Assembly (NCBI RefSeq): GCF_012489685.1
Contig: NC_080046.1
Coordinates: 188,501 to 252,500 of the forward strand
DNA: 64,000 nucleotides
Direction: 5' to 3'
Source of the DNA: Lotus japonicus
Taxonomy: Eukaryota > Streptophyta > Magnoliopsida > Fabales > Fabaceae
Below the pieces are notes generated by a model. That model saw only the letters and a program-made list of their open reading frames with translations. It had not been told where the DNA came from and ran no database searches. Position 1 is the first letter of the stretch; each line of letters opens with the position of its first letter. Below are positions 8,321 to 20,676 of this stretch, piece after piece. Position numbers and translations under genes: made by a program.

Positions 8321-11300
8321 TCACTCTAGACAAAAGTCCATGTTTAGATTTTTCAGAATAAAATTAAATCTATCCTCTGCTAAGGGCTTTGTAAAGATAT
8401 CTGCCCATTGATGGTCAGTATCAACAAACTTCAGAAGAAGTACGCCCTTCTGTACATAATCTCTAATAAAGTGATACTTTAAATCAATGTGCTTTGCCCT
8501 TGAATGCAAGATAGGATTCTTACTCAATGAGATTGCAGCAGTGTTATCACAATAGATTGGGATATTGCTCTCAAGGATCTGATAATCCTCCAGCTGATGT
8601 TTCATCCAGAGCATCTGAGTGCTGCATATTGCTGCTGAGATATATTCTGCCTCTGCAGTTGATAGTGCAATGGTTGATTGCCTCTTGCTTGCCCATGAGA
8701 CTAGATTGCTTCCCAGAAATTGACAATTTCCAGAAGTACTTTTTCTCTCTGTTCTATCTCCAGCATAATCAGCATCACAGTAACCTGAAAGCTTATACTC
8801 TGATGTTTTCTTATACATCAAGCCAAGGTTAGTGGTGCCTTTCAGATACCTTAGGATCCTCTTAACAGCAGTTAAGTGGGTTTCCCTTGGATCTGATTGG
8901 AAACGAGCACATAAATGAACACTAAATAGTATGTCTGGCCTAGATGCAGTTAAGTATAGAAGTGAACCTATCATGCCACGATAGAGCTTCTGACATACTT
9001 TACCACTTTTATCTTCTTTCTCCAGAATGCATGTAGGATGCATTGGAGTCTTGGCCACTGTAGATTCCAGCATATTGAACTTCTTCAGAAGTTCTTTAGT
9101 GTACTTGCTCTGATGGATATATGTTCCTTCTGGTGTTTGATCAACTTGTATTCCCAGAAAGTACTTTAATTCTCCCATCATACTCATCTCAAATTCAGCC
9201 TGCATCATCTCAGAAAATTCTTTGCATAGAGATTGATTAGCAGAACCAAATATAATATCATCAACATAAATTTGCACAATTAAGATATCATCTTTATAAG
9301 TCTTGCAAAAAAGAGTTGTATCTACTTTACCCCTTACAAACTCATTCTCCAGAAGGAATGAGCTAAGTCTCTCATACCATGCTCTGGGAGCTTGCTTCAG
9401 ACCGTAGAGTGATTTCTTCAATTTGAACACATGGTCTGGTTTCTTCTCATCTTCAAAACCTGGGGGTTGATGAACATAGACTTCCTCTGAGATATAACCA
9501 TTTAGGAAGGCACTCTTTACGTCCATCTGATGTAGAACTATGTTGTGATTTACTGAGAAAGAGATCAACAGTCTGATTGCCTCCAGTCTTGCTACTGGAG
9601 CAAATGTTTCAGTGTAGTCTATTCCTTCCTGCTGGCTGTAGCCTTGAGCAACTAGCCTTGCCTTGTTTCTGACTACATCTCCTTTCTCATTCAGCTTGTT
9701 TCTGAATACCCACTTCGTTCCAATAACATGGACACTCTCAGGCTTCTTCACTAAGCTCCAAACATCGTTCTTGGAAAATTGATTCATTCTTCTTCCATGG
9801 CCAGAATCCAATCCTTGTCCTGAAGAGCTTCATCTATGGACTTGGGTTCAATTAAGGACACCAATCCTTTCAGACTGAGCAAGGTCTCTTCAGAGGGTCT
9901 GAAGGCAGATCTGGTTCTGACTGGTTCGTCTTTGTTGCCCAGAATCAATTCCTTATGGTGAGCTGCAGTGATTCTGCTCTTCTTCAGAGTTTGTGAGTTA
10001 GAGGGACCAGCTTCTTCCTCTGGTTCATCTTCCTCTGGCTCATCTTCCTCTGGAGCTTTGCCTTTGTCAGAAACATTAATGCTTAAATCTGCAAACTTTT
10101 CAACTAGCTTTGACTGGTCAGAGTCAAGCTTATCGTCAAATCTAACATGAATAGATTCTTCAATAGTCTTAGCATCAGTATTGTAAAATCTAAAACCTTT
10201 AGATCTCTCAGAGTAACCGAGTAATAGACACTTAGAAGACTTAGCATCAAATTTATGCAATCTATCCTTAGTATTGAGAACATAACAAACACAGCCAAAA
10301 GGATGAAAATAAGAAATGTTGGGTTTTATGTTCTTCCACAATTCATAAGGAGTCTTATTCAGAATTGGTCTCACAGAGATTCTGTTCTGAATGTAACATG
10401 CTGTATTTACTGCCTCTGCCCAAAAGTGCTTAGCCATGCCAGTTTCTTGGAGCATGGTTCTAGCCATCTCCTGAAGAGTTCTGTTCTTCCTCTCAACAAC
10501 ACCATTTTGTTGAGGAGTTCTGGGACAAGAGAAATCATGTGCAATTCCATAGGAATCAAACAGACTCTCAAACTTGTCATTCTCAAACTCTCCACCATGG
10601 TCACTTCTGACACGCACAATCCTACAAGCCTTCTCGTTTTGCACTTGAGCAATGAAGGTAGAGAACACAGCATGAGACTCATCCTTGCGGGTTAGAAACT
10701 TTACCATGTCCAGCGGCTATAGTCATCAACGATAACCATCCCATATCTCTTGCCACCTATAGACTCAGTTTTCACTGGTCCAAAAAGGTCGATATGCAGA
10801 AGTTCTAACGGCCTTGAGGTTGAGACAACATTCTTTGCCTTGAAAGGGACTTTTGTGAATTTGCCTTTCTGACATGCTTCACAAAGAGCGTCTGAAGCGA
10901 ACTTCAGATTGGGTAAGCCCCTGACAAGGTTTAGCTTGCTCAGCTGAGAAATCTTTCTCATACTGGCATGCCCTAACCGTCTATGCCATACCCACTGCTC
11001 TTCATTAACAGACAGAAGGCACTTCACATTCTGAGCCTCCAACTCAGATAATCTGATCTTATAAATGTTGTTCTTCCTCTTGCTGTTAAACAGAACAGAG
11101 CCATCGATTTGACTTACAGCCCGGCAGGACTTTTGATTGAATATAACATCATAACCCTTGTCAGCTAATTGACTTATAGACAATAAGTTATGTGTTAAGC
11201 CGTCTACCAATAACACATTATCAATGCATGGACTACTATCTACACAAATAGTACCAGTACCAACAATTTTACCCTTTTCATTTCCTCCAAAGCCAACTTC

Positions 11301-11423
11301 GCCTCCAGGCTTAAGTTTCAGCTCTCGGAACATACGCCTTTCTCCCGTCATGTGACGCGAGCATCCACTGTCCAGATACCATGATTGGTGTTTCAGTGGA
11401 GCTATCAAGGATATCTGCAACAT
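8321..11423 (-). pseudogene. Copia pol of element A, two frameshifts
   Basis: The domain order matches the intact pol of B at 15702-18806: protease DSG, the HHCC and core of integrase, RT with YVDD, and RNase H. It is split into three frames. One base is missing near 10703 and one near 9790, relative to B. Apart from these breaks it is close to B in sequence. The ATG-side end overlaps gag by 113 nt in the +1 frame, as in B and H. The last residues are DFCLE before the stop at 8321. Confidence 0.9.
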
Positions 11424-12390
11424 AGATAATCTTGTCCTTAGGTACCCACTTTCTGGGTCCTCTCTTGTTAGTTACCCCAGAGGTTCTGATCACCTTGGGT
11501 GTCTCAACATGATATTTTAAAGGAATATTTGCATGATATTTAGTCATAGAGAAGGATCCCTTTTTAAGAGGGTTTTAGCAACTTTAGCAGGTACAGGATC
11601 AGGCAATATGGTACCAGAGGGAACAAAGCATTCATACAAGGATTTAGCTTTAGACACAGAGGGCTCATTTCTAATTGGTTTAGAATAGCCAATGCCATGC
11701 ATTCCATTTCTGCTTACGCCATAGATCATTGAAGCCATTAAGCTTCTATCCACGCTTTTAGCTAGGAATCTTTGAAAAGACTTTTCATACTTAGATTCAT
11801 TTCTACAATCAGAGGCATCACAGGCAACAATTTCTTCTAACTTAGCAATCTGGTTCTTAAGCACAGAGTTAGAATTGATCAAGGCATGATTATCATTTTT
11901 TCAAATCAGAAATAATTTTCTCATGTTCAGAAGGAGTCTTGGAAACAGCAGATAAGTTCTTTTTCAGCTTTCTTATGCTTAGACAATAAGGAGTTATACT
12001 TATCCATAATATCAGACAATGCATGTTTCAGTTCAGAGGTAGAGAAAGAAGCGAATACCTCATTTTCATCGTCTGAGTTAGGGATTTCCTTCTGATTCTG
12101 AGTCAGAGTCAACAACTCCCTTTGACTCTGCTTCCTTGTCTTTGACAATAGCCATGAGTCCTTGGACTTCACCATCAGAGTCAACATCCTCTGACTCTGA
12201 TTCATCAAATGTCACCATCAGACTCTTCTTTGTCTTGAAGTGCTTCTTTGGCTTCTTGTCCTTCTTCAATTTTGGACAGTCACTTTTGTAGTGCCCTGAT
12301 TCTTTGCACTCAAAGCATGTGACTTCCTTAAGTGAGGACTTCTTCTGACCTGAGGATTCAGACTTTCCTTTTGCCTTTCAGAGCCTTTGT
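11311..12390 (-). pseudogene. C-terminal part of gag of element A, broken by frameshifts and the gap
   Basis: The fragments match the gag of B. They are the CCHC zinc knuckle ([14 protein letters not shown], near 12275-12320), the acidic Ser/Asp/Glu-rich segment, the coiled-coil part and the C-terminus ending at 11311. Several small indels put these in different frames (breaks near 12080-12270, 11885-11930 and 11545). The N-terminal roughly 280 codons would lie in or beyond the N run. Confidence 0.85.
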
Positions 12391-12490
12391 NNNNNNNNNN
12401 NNNNNNNNNNNNNNNNNNNNNNNNNNNNNNNNNNNNNNNNNNNNNNNNNNNNNNNNNNNNNNNNNNNNNNNNNNNNNNNNNNNNNNNNNN
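12391..12490. other. Assembly gap of 100 N
   Basis: The N run joins the gag of element A (left) to the third ORF of element B (right). These parts are not adjacent in any SIRE element: the end of the third ORF, the antisense ORF, at least one LTR and the gag N-terminus should lie between. The gap is therefore probably a placeholder of unknown size, several kb or more. The open frame that seems to span it is an artefact. Confidence 0.95.
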
Positions 12491-15258
12491 TTTCCATGAT
12501 GTCGAGTCTGGATGAGCTTGTCGGAGTAGAGCTGGAAGAACGTTCTGAGCAGCTTGAGGTTCTGGAATGGAAGCAGAAGCAGCAGGAGTAAATGGAACTG
12601 GTGCAAGTCGCTCTGCCTCAGCCTCAGCTTCAAGACGTTCTGCCTCAAGTCTGGCTTGTTCAGCCTGAGCTGCTGCTTGACGGGCAGCTTCTTCTTCTTG
12701 TTCTTTCTGTCTCTTGGCTTCTTCAATGGCTTCAAGAAGCTTGGTTCTCTGTTCTAGTTCGTGAAGAGCCACCCTCCTAGCAAATCTTTGCTTTGCAGCC
12801 TCAATGCTCTGACTTCCCTCTGCATGCAGGAGCTGCAGCATAACGGGAAACTGAGCCACCAGCCAAGTGCTCAACTCATTCCACTCATCAGCCACATTTT
12901 CAGCATTCTCACTGAGGTCAGTCTGACCGTGCACATTGCGGAGCCTCAAGGAGGCTTCATGATTGAAAATATTGATGCACTCAGAGAGAGATGTGGGTTG
13001 AAGGTGAGTGTAGGGAATGATGGAAGAGGTTGGGTGCAGGAGAGGCTGGGTGATTGCTGCTATGAGCTTCAGAGGCACCTTGTGGGAGAACCAATGTTAA
13101 TTATGGGAGCATTGGGTTCAGAGGTTCCACGGTGAGGGTCTGAAGTTTCAACCAGAGGATGAGGTGATCTAACCGAGGATTGGTTAGATACTGATTGTTC
13201 AGGTTCAGGGTCTGGTTGAATTGGCTCTTGTTGGTCAGGGACAGGGTGAGCCTGTTGGACTAAGGGGTCTGCCTCTTGGATAGGATTGGCCAAGATAGGT
13301 TCATCTGGGTCAACTAGACGTTCAGGTCTAGGGCCAGGATATTGCCTAGGGCTTGGACAGGTAAGGTAATAATCTTCCAAGGCAGATACCTTCTCTTTCC
13401 TAACCTCCATGAATTTTCTAAGTGATTCAGAGGTATTGGAAGGAGGAGAGTCAAAGACATTGATGGGGAAGGATACAGGTGTGAAGGCTGATGAAGAGTC
13501 TGTATCCGTGGTTCTGACAGCAGGACGTGCTGATGCTCTGGGAGCAGAGTGATCAGACGTTCTGGGTTGTGGTTCTGTTGGTTTGGGTTCTGGTTGATTG
13601 GGGATGATGGGTTCAGAAGTTAATGGGTCGTATGGAATGGTAAGGAGAGAGGTTGGATCTTCTGACCTAGAGGGTTGGTTCTGAAGCAAATTCCAGAGTG
13701 GTGCTTCAGTAGGAGAAGGTTGAAAGAATGAAGATCTTGGGGAATGTGGTGGAGAGGTGGTTTGTGCGGCTGGCTGGGATTCATGAATAGGAGTGAGGGG
13801 ATTTGAAGAGTGTTGGAGTAAGGCAGAAATTGGGAGTGCATCAAATAAATTCAAATCATCATCAGAGGTAAGTGCAGGCTTACTTGTATGTGCTGATGAT
13901 CGAGTCACTCTGGCAGGAGGTTCAGTCCTTCTGACCTCTGCAGCAGCTGGTTCCACCCGAGTAGGCTTCACCACAATTCTGACTTTCTTCTGCTTCTTCT
14001 TTGGAGGACCATCCTCACTATCATCACCATCATCATCATCAGGCTTGCTCTTCGCCTTCTTGACCAGAGGGACATCAGATTCCTCTGAGGATTCGTCCAG
14101 AACCATCTTCCTCTTGGTTTTCTTCTTGGGAGGAGAAGGAAACTCTGGAGCTGGTGGAAGTCTGCTGACGAAATCATCAAGGTCAATCTCGAATCCTTGA
14201 GCCCTGAGGTCTTCAACATAGCATCTGATGGCTTCAGGATGGTCTGCTTGAGTCCACAGAGGGTAGTCATTCAGAGGCATTCTTCTTCCTCTGATCTCAG
14301 AAGATGTGTCCTCATGAGCAGGAGCAATCTTCTTCTGGACTAAGCCCATCTTCTTCAGAGAGGTGGCGGTGAAGACATCGCTAACAATTGTGCTCAAGTC
14401 CTCTGTGCAACCAGCATTGATCAAATCTTGCACCAAGTTGCTTTCAATGAGAAAGTCTGAGATCAGCCTCCCAAAAGGGATATATTTGATGGCTGACTTG
14501 ATGGAGGAGGTGGTGCGAGACTTCCGGATGCATTCCTTCAAATAGGAGAACAGGAAGTAGGGAAGGCAGATCTTCTCCTTGTCTTGAATGAAGAACAGCA
14601 TCGCCTTCTGATTGAAGTTGATGTAGTCTGGAGAACTGCCCTTTGGTCGTTGATTGATGCAGTGGAGCAGGATCTTGTGCCAGATTCTCAGTTTGGGGTG
14701 AAGGTCCATCACCTTGTAGCTCGTCTTGCCCGGTTTGAAGGTGGTGTACAGGGCCTTGTTGACGATGTCCTTGGTTCTGGGTTTCAGCTTCGATTCCGTC
14801 AGTGAGAACCGATACCCATGAGCAGTTTCTGCACCTAGCAGATTCACGAATGACTTCTCCGTGATGATGATCTTCCTACCCAGTATGTAAGAGACCACCT
14901 GAGAGTCATCACAATCAGCGTGCTTCCAGAATTCCTTTACTAGCTTCTCATACACCGGTCCTCGAAGTCGATTGAAGTAGTTTCCCCAACCTTGAGCTTG
15001 GACTTCAGGACGGAGATCAAACCCATTTGCAGCCAAGTTGTCGAAGTTGATTCTCCATTCTGCCAGGACTTGGAGTTCCTCAGGAGGAAATACACAGTGA
15101 ACGGCACAGCCCCGTTCTGCAATAGGAACAACCTGCTCTTGAGCTTGAGCTTGTTCTTGTGCTGGGTTCTCAGAGCCCCGTTGACCCGTTGCCAACCCGA
15201 CTACCATGTGAGGGAACTGAGGAGCATCTGCAGTAGATCTTCTGGTTTGTCTCACCAT
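12491..15258 (-). pseudogene. SIRE third ORF of element B, frameshifted and cut by the gap
   Basis: It begins MVRQTRRSTADAPQFP at 15258 and follows the element A protein closely through the plant-transposon-type domain, the Lys-rich clusters and the Pro/Ser-rich region. An extra base near 13085 (a run of three G where A has two) ends the frame at 13069. The coiled-coil part continues in another frame until the gap at 12490. The final helix and stop are not in the assembly. Confidence 0.88.
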
Positions 15259-15701
15259 CTTGAAGAGGTTGAAGGTTTGAGGTAGAAGATGAAGTTTGAA
15301 GGATGAAGAGAGATCGAGAGAGAAATCACGAAGGAGGCGGTTTTGAAAAGCAGGGAGTGCGAGAGTGAAAACCGGAAGTGAGAGAGAACGTGTGTGTATA
15401 GTGGGTTTTATCAAATAACCGTTGTTGATTCAAAAAGCACTTTAAGATCAACGGTTGAAAATTAAAGATAGACAGTAACAGTAAAATACACAATCACACA
15501 CAGGAGATAAGCATATCTACACGCAATCACAACAGACTGTCACACGGGCACAAGGAACTATGCATCAGAAGTTCTGACGCACGTGTTGTTGTCTCAGCTT
15601 CAGAGTCAGTACCAGTGGGCACACACACTCTGATTGAGTTACCTTCTGGACTAGACATCTTCTGATCAAGAAGTATCATAGTCAGAGGTTCTGATCTATC
15701 T
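15259..15701 (-). other. Spacer between pol and third ORF in element B
   Basis: This is noncoding sequence of the same length and content as the spacer in A (7882-8320), with a CA-rich stretch and TCAGA words. No gene is seen. Confidence 0.55.
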
Positions 15702-18700
15702 TCACTCTGGACAAAAGTCCATGTTTAGATTTTTCAGAATAAAATTAAATCTATCTTCAGCTAAGGGCTTTGTAAAGATATCTGCCCATTGATGGTCAGT
15801 ATCAACAAACTTCAGAAGAAGTACGCCCTTCTGCACATAATCTCTAATGAAGTGATACTTTACCTCAATGTGCTTTGCCCTTGAATGCAAGATAGGATTC
15901 TTGCTCAACGAAATTGCAGCAGTGTTATCACAATAGATTGGGATATTGCTCTCAAGGATCTGATAGTCCTCCAGCTGATGTTTCATCCAGAGCATTTGAG
16001 TGCTGCATATTGCTGCTGAGATATATTCTGCCTCTGCAGTTGATAGAGCAATGGTTGATTGCCTCTTGCTTGCCCATGAGACTAGATTGCTTCCCAGAAA
16101 TTGACAATTTCCAGAAGTACTTTTTCTCTCTGTTCTATCTCCAGCATAATCAGCATCACAATAACCTGAAAGCTTATACTCTGATGTTTTCTTATACATC
16201 AAGCCAAGGTTAGTGGTGCCTTTCAGATACCTTAGGATCCTCTTAACAGCAGTTAAGTGGGTTTCCCTTGGATCTGATTGGAAACGAGCACATAAATGAA
16301 CACTAAATAATATGTCTGGCCTAGATGCAGTTAAGTACAGAAGTGAACCTATCATGCCACGATAGAGCTTCTGACATACTTTACCACTTATATCTTCTTT
16401 TTCCAGAATGCATGTTGGATGCATTGGAGTCTTGGCCACTGTAGATTCCAGCATATTGAACTTCTTCAGAAGTTCCTTAGTGTACTTGCTCTGATGGATA
16501 TATGTTCCTTCTGGTGTTTGATCAACTTGTATTCCCAGAAAGTACTTTAATTCTCCCATCATACTCATCTCAAATTCAGCCTGCATCATCTCAGAAAATT
16601 CTTTGCATAGAGATTGATTAGCAGAACCAAATATAATATCATCAACATAAATTTGCACAATTAAGATATCATCTTTATAAGTCTTGCAAAAGAGAGTTGT
16701 ATCTACTTTACCCCTTACAAACTCATTCTCCAGAAGGAATGAGCTAAGTCTCTCATACCATGCTCTGGGAGCTTGCTTCAGACCGTAGAGTGATTTCTTC
16801 AATTTGAACACATGGTCTGGTTTCTTTTCATCTTCAAAACCTGGGGGTTGATGAACATAGACTTCCTCTGAGATATAACCATTTAGGAAGGCACTCTTTA
16901 CGTCCATCTGATGTAGAACTATGTTGTGATTTACTGAGAAAGAAATCAATAGTCTGATTGCCTCCAGTCTTGCTACTGGAGCAAATGTTTCAGTGTAGTC
17001 TATTCCTTCCTGCTGGCTGTAGCCTTGAGCAACTAGCCTTGCCTTGTTTCTGACTACATCTCCTTTCTCATTTAGCTTGTTTCTGAATACCCATTTCGTT
17101 CCAATAACATGGACATTCTCAGGCTTCTTCACTAAGCTCCAAACATCGTTCTTGGAGAATTGATTCAATTCTTCTTCCATGGCCAGAATCCAATCCTTGT
17201 CCTGAAGAGCTTCATCTATGGACTTGGGTTCAATTAAGGACACCAATCCTTTCAGACTCAGCAAGGTCTCTTCAGAGGGTCTGAAGGCAGATCTGGTTCT
17301 GACTGGTTCATCTTTGTTGCCCAGAATCAATTCCTTAGGATGAGCTGCAGTGATTCTGCTCTTCTTCAGAGTTTGTGAGTTAGAGGGACCAGCTTCTTCC
17401 TCTGGTTCATCTTCCTCTGGCTCAACTTCCTCTGGAGCTTTGCCTTTGTCAGAAACATTAATGCTTAAATCTGCAAACTTTTCAACTAGCTTTGACTGGT
17501 CAGAGTCAAGCTTATCATCAAATCTAACATGAATAGATTCTTCAATAGTCTTAGCATCAGTATTATAAAATCTAAAACCTTTAGATCTATCAGAATAACC
17601 AAGTAATAGACACTTAGAAGATTTAGCATCAAACTTATGCAATCTATCCTTAGTATTGAGAACATAACAAACACAGCCAAAAGGATGAAAATAAGAAATG
17701 TTGGGTTTTATGTTCTTCCACAATTCATAAGGAGTCTTATTCAGAATTGGTCTCACAGAGATTCTGTTCTGAATGTAACATGCTGTATTTACTGCCTCTG
17801 CCCAAAAGTGCTTAGCCATGCCAGTTTCTTGGAGCATGGTTCTAGCCATCTCCTGAAGAGTTCTGTTCTTCCTCTCAACAACACCATTTTGTTGAGGAGT
17901 TCTGGGACAAGAGAAATCATGTGCAATTCCATAGGAATCAAACAGACTCTCAAACTTGTCATTCTCAAACTCTCCACCATGGTCACTTCTGACACGCACA
18001 ATTCTACAAGCCTTCTCGTTTTGCACTTGAGCAATGAAGGTAGAGAACACAGCATGAGACTCATCCTTGCGGGTTAGAAACTTTACCCATGTCCAGCGGC
18101 TATAGTCATCAACGATAACCATCCCATATCTCTTGCCACCTATAGACTCAGTTTTCACTGGTCCAAACAGGTCGATATGCAGAAGTTCTAACGGCCTTGA
18201 GGTTGAGACAACATTCTTTGCCTTGAAAGGGACTTTTGTGAATTTGCCTTTCTGACATGCTTCACAAAGAGCGTCTGAAGCGAACTTCAGATTGGGTAAG
18301 CCCCTGACAAGGTTTAGCTTGCTCAGCTGAGAAATCTTTCTCATACTGGCATGCCCTAACCGTCTATGCCATACCCACTGCTCTTCATTAACAGACAGAA
18401 GGCACTTCACATTCTGAGCCTCCAACTCAGATAATCTGATCTTATAAATGTTGTTCTTCCTCTTGCTGTTAAACAGAACAGAGCCATCGATCTGACTTAC
18501 AGCCCGGCAGGACTTTTGATTGAATATAACATCATAACCCTTGTCAGCTAATTGACTTATAGACAATAAGTTATGTGTTAAGCCGTCTACCAATAAAACA
18601 TTATCAATGCATGGACTACTATCTACACAAATAGTACCAGTACCAATAATTTTACCCTTTTCATTTCCTCCAAAGCCAACTTCGCCTCCAGGCTTAAGTT

Positions 18701-18806
18701 TCAGCTCTCGGAACATACGCTTTTCTCCCGTCATGTGACGCGAGCATCCACTGTCCAGATACCATGATTGGTGTTTCAGTGGAGCTATCAAGGATATCTG
18801 CAACAT
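15702..18806 (-). CDS. pol: Copia Pol of element B (protease, integrase, RT, RNase H), 1034 aa
   Basis: The polyprotein makes and integrates the element's cDNA. The protease active site YLDSG is at about residues 16-20. The integrase HHCC finger (WHRRLGH ... CEACQKGK) is at 146-190, and the catalytic core has D in LLHIDLFGP (about 212), D in VRSDHGGEF (about 274) and E in NGVVERKN (about 312). RT covers about 550-790 with [11 protein letters not shown] and YVDD near 722. RNase H is about 890-1020 with STAEAEYI and ending in the TKPLAEDRF region. No stop or frameshift is present. The ATG at 18806 lies inside gag, +1 to it, with a 113-nt overlap. The protease motif falls within the overlap, so Pol needs either a frameshift before it or initiation at this ATG. 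Confidence 0.95.
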   Translation of the reverse strand: MLQISLIAPLKHQSWYLDSGCSRHMTGEKRMFRELKLKPGGEVGFGGNEKGKIIGTGTICVDSSPCIDNVLLVDGLTHNLLSISQLADKGYDVIFNQKSCRAVSQIDGSVLFNSKRKNNIYKIRLSELEAQNVKCLLSVNEEQWVWHRRLGHASMRKISQLSKLNLVRGLPNLKFASDALCEACQKGKFTKVPFKAKNVVSTSRPLELLHIDLFGPVKTESIGGKRYGMVIVDDYSRWTWVKFLTRKDESHAVFSTFIAQVQNEKACRIVRVRSDHGGEFENDKFESLFDSYGIAHDFSCPRTPQQNGVVERKNRTLQEMARTMLQETGMAKHFWAEAVNTACYIQNRISVRPILNKTPYELWKNIKPNISYFHPFGCVCYVLNTKDRLHKFDAKSSKCLLLGYSDRSKGFRFYNTDAKTIEESIHVRFDDKLDSDQSKLVEKFADLSINVSDKGKAPEEVEPEEDEPEEEAGPSNSQTLKKSRITAAHPKELILGNKDEPVRTRSAFRPSEETLLSLKGLVSLIEPKSIDEALQDKDWILAMEEELNQFSKNDVWSLVKKPENVHVIGTKWVFRNKLNEKGDVVRNKARLVAQGYSQQEGIDYTETFAPVARLEAIRLLISFSVNHNIVLHQMDVKSAFLNGYISEEVYVHQPPGFEDEKKPDHVFKLKKSLYGLKQAPRAWYERLSSFLLENEFVRGKVDTTLFCKTYKDDILIVQIYVDDIIFGSANQSLCKEFSEMMQAEFEMSMMGELKYFLGIQVDQTPEGTYIHQSKYTKELLKKFNMLESTVAKTPMHPTCILEKEDISGKVCQKLYRGMIGSLLYLTASRPDILFSVHLCARFQSDPRETHLTAVKRILRYLKGTTNLGLMYKKTSEYKLSGYCDADYAGDRTERKSTSGNCQFLGSNLVSWASKRQSTIALSTAEAEYISAAICSTQMLWMKHQLEDYQILESNIPIYCDNTAAISLSKNPILHSRAKHIEVKYHFIRDYVQKGVLLLKFVDTDHQWADIFTKPLAEDRFNFILKNLNMDFCPE

Positions 18807-20604
18807 AGATAATCTTGTCCTTAGGTACCCACTTTCTGGGTCCTCTTTTGTTAGTTACCCCAAAGGTTCTGATCACCTTGGGTGTCTCAACATGATATTT
18901 TAAAGGAATATTTGCATGATATTTAGTCATAGAGAAAGATCCCTTTTTAAGAGGGTTTTTAGCAACTTCAGCAGGTACAGAATCAGGCAATATGGTACCA
19001 GAGGGAACAAAGCATTCATACAAGGATTTAGCTTTAGACACAGAAGGCTCATTTCTAATTGGTTTAGAATAGCCAATGCCATGCATTCCATTTCTGCTTA
19101 CACCATAGATCATTGAAGCCATTAAGCTTCTATCTACGCTTTTAGCCAGGAATCTTTGAAAAGATTTTTCATACTTAGATTCATGCTTACTATCAGAGGC
19201 ATCGCAGGCAATAACTTCTTCTAACTTTGCAACTTGATTCTTAAGCACAGAGTTAGAATTAACTAAAGCATGGTTATCATTTTTCAAATCAGATATGATT
19301 TTCTCATGTTCAGAAGGAGTTTTAGAAACAGCAGATAAGTTCTTTTTCAGCTTCTTATGCTTAGACAACAAGGAGTTATACTTATCCATGATATCAGACA
19401 AAGCATGTTTCAGTTCAGAGGTAGAGAAGGAAGCAAATACCTCATTTTCATCGTCAGAGTCTGGATCTCCTTCTGATTCTGAGTCAGAGTCAACAGCTTC
19501 CTTTGACTCTGTTCCTTTGTCTTTGACAATAGCCATGAGTCCTTGGACTTCACCATCAGAGTCAACATCCTCTGACTCTGATTCATCGAATGTCACCATC
19601 AGACTCTTCTTGGTCTTGAAGTGCTTCTTTGGCTTCTTGTCCTTCTTCAATTTTGGACAGTCACTTTTGTAGTGCCCTGATTCTTTGCACTCAAAGCAAG
19701 TGACTTCCTTGATTGATGACTTCTTCTGACCTGAGGATTCAGACTTTCCTCTTGCCTTTCCAGAGCCTTTGAACTTGCTCTGCCTGTGCTTCCAGATGCG
19801 GTTGAGTCTCTTGGAGATCAGAGTCAGCTCATCTTCATCAGAATCTTCTGATGCTTCTTCAGATTCTTCTTCTTCAGCTTGAAGAGCCTTTGACTTCTCA
19901 ACCTTAGCCTTTTCAGATTTGGATTTCAAGGCTATGGACTTTTTCCTCAGATCTTGCATCTCTGAGCGCTTCAGCTCATGGCATTTCAAAATGCTGATGA
20001 GTTCTTCTAAACTCATATTCTCAACATCTCTCGTGAGCTCTATTGAAGTCACCAAAGGCATCCAACTTTCAGGAAGACACCTGATGACCCTTATGACGTG
20101 ATCTTTTGTTGTGTAGCTCTTGTTGAGAGGACGTATGCCAGCTACAAGCAGTTGAAATCTGGAGAACATTTCTTCAATGGACTCATTTGGCTCCATGATG
20201 AAGGATTCATACTTTTGGATCAAAGACAATGCCTTTGATTCTTTGACTTTCTTGTTTCCTTCATGAGACATCTTCAGAGAATCAAAAATGCCTTTAGCAA
20301 ACTCACGATCTGTAATCTTCTGGTACTCCTCATAGGAGATAGCACTTAGAAGAATTGCTCTTGCTTTATGATGTTGTGAGTACAGCTTCTTTTGATCTGC
20401 AGTCATCTCTGACCTTGGGATCTTCTTGCCATCTGCATCAACTGGACGCTCGTAGCCATCCACAATAATATCCCAGAGATCTGCATCGAAACCCAGAAAG
20501 AAACTTTCCAGTCTATCTTTCCAATATTCGAACCTTTGACCGTCGAACATAGGAGGCTTTGCGTTGTAACCATCTCTTTGAGTTTCACTGGTGGTGGCAG
20601 CCAT
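18694..20604 (-). CDS. gag: Gag of SIRE element B, 636 aa
   Basis: Gag forms the virus-like particle and binds the element RNA. The start [18 protein letters not shown] at 20604 is 59 nt after the PBS. Residues of about 20-235 are the copia Gag core (UBN2 type) with [18 protein letters not shown] Lys/Glu-rich linker follows, then one CCHC zinc knuckle ([14 protein letters not shown], about 304-317). After it come an acidic Ser/Asp-rich stretch, a probable coiled coil and a C-terminal extension of about 150 residues. The C-terminal extension is unusually long for copia Gag, a Sirevirus trait. The last 113 nt overlap the start of pol in another frame. Confidence 0.94.
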   Translation of the reverse strand: MAATTSETQRDGYNAKPPMFDGQRFEYWKDRLESFFLGFDADLWDIIVDGYERPVDADGKKIPRSEMTADQKKLYSQHHKARAILLSAISYEEYQKITDREFAKGIFDSLKMSHEGNKKVKESKALSLIQKYESFIMEPNESIEEMFSRFQLLVAGIRPLNKSYTTKDHVIRVIRCLPESWMPLVTSIELTRDVENMSLEELISILKCHELKRSEMQDLRKKSIALKSKSEKAKVEKSKALQAEEEESEEASEDSDEDELTLISKRLNRIWKHRQSKFKGSGKARGKSESSGQKKSSIKEVTCFECKESGHYKSDCPKLKKDKKPKKHFKTKKSLMVTFDESESEDVDSDGEVQGLMAIVKDKGTESKEAVDSDSESEGDPDSDDENEVFASFSTSELKHALSDIMDKYNSLLSKHKKLKKNLSAVSKTPSEHEKIISDLKNDNHALVNSNSVLKNQVAKLEEVIACDASDSKHESKYEKSFQRFLAKSVDRSLMASMIYGVSRNGMHGIGYSKPIRNEPSVSKAKSLYECFVPSGTILPDSVPAEVAKNPLKKGSFSMTKYHANIPLKYHVETPKVIRTFGVTNKRGPRKWVPKDKIIYVADILDSSTETPIMVSGQWMLASHDGRKAYVPRAET

Positions 20605-20662
20605 TGTTTTTCACACCGGCCCGGATCACTGAACACTGTTAGGTGTGGTAATCAGAACTTGC

Positions 20663-20674
20663 GCTCTGATACCA
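20663..20674 (-). other. Primer-binding site of element B
   Basis: On the minus strand TGGTATCAGAGC lies 2 nt inside the 5' LTR. This is the usual plant PBS complementary to the 3' end of initiator tRNA-Met. Confidence 0.9.
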
Positions 20675-20676
20675 AT

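Larger units (their letters stand above)
2387..12390 (-). mobile_element. SIRE-type Ty1/copia retrotransposon A (3' part)
   Basis: On the minus strand the order is truncated gag, pol, third ORF, antisense small ORF (plus strand), polypurine tract and 3' LTR. The internal order copia PR-IN-RT-RH with an extra ORF after pol identifies the Sirevirus (SIRE/Maximus) lineage. The 5' LTR and about the first 280 gag codons are absent, because the element runs into the assembly gap at 12391. The base pairs just outside the LTR are ACGTG (2382-2386). No matching TSD is found on the right of neighbour B, so A and B are not two halves of one insertion. Confidence 0.9.

Noticed and set aside
10255..10695. 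Long frames antisense to pol (also 17637-18077 and 56995-57264)
   Set aside because: They are shadows of the conserved integrase/RT coding sequence; unlike the 130-codon antisense ORF they have no independent signals.
12266..13078. Open frame running through the N gap
   Set aside because: It joins the end of the third ORF of B to an out-of-frame gag fragment of A through unknown bases; it is an artefact.
19295..19672. 125-codon frame antisense to gag (also 55403-55780)
   Set aside because: It mirrors the acidic Ser/Asp-rich repeats of gag, has no promoter signals, and its conservation is explained by the gag frame.
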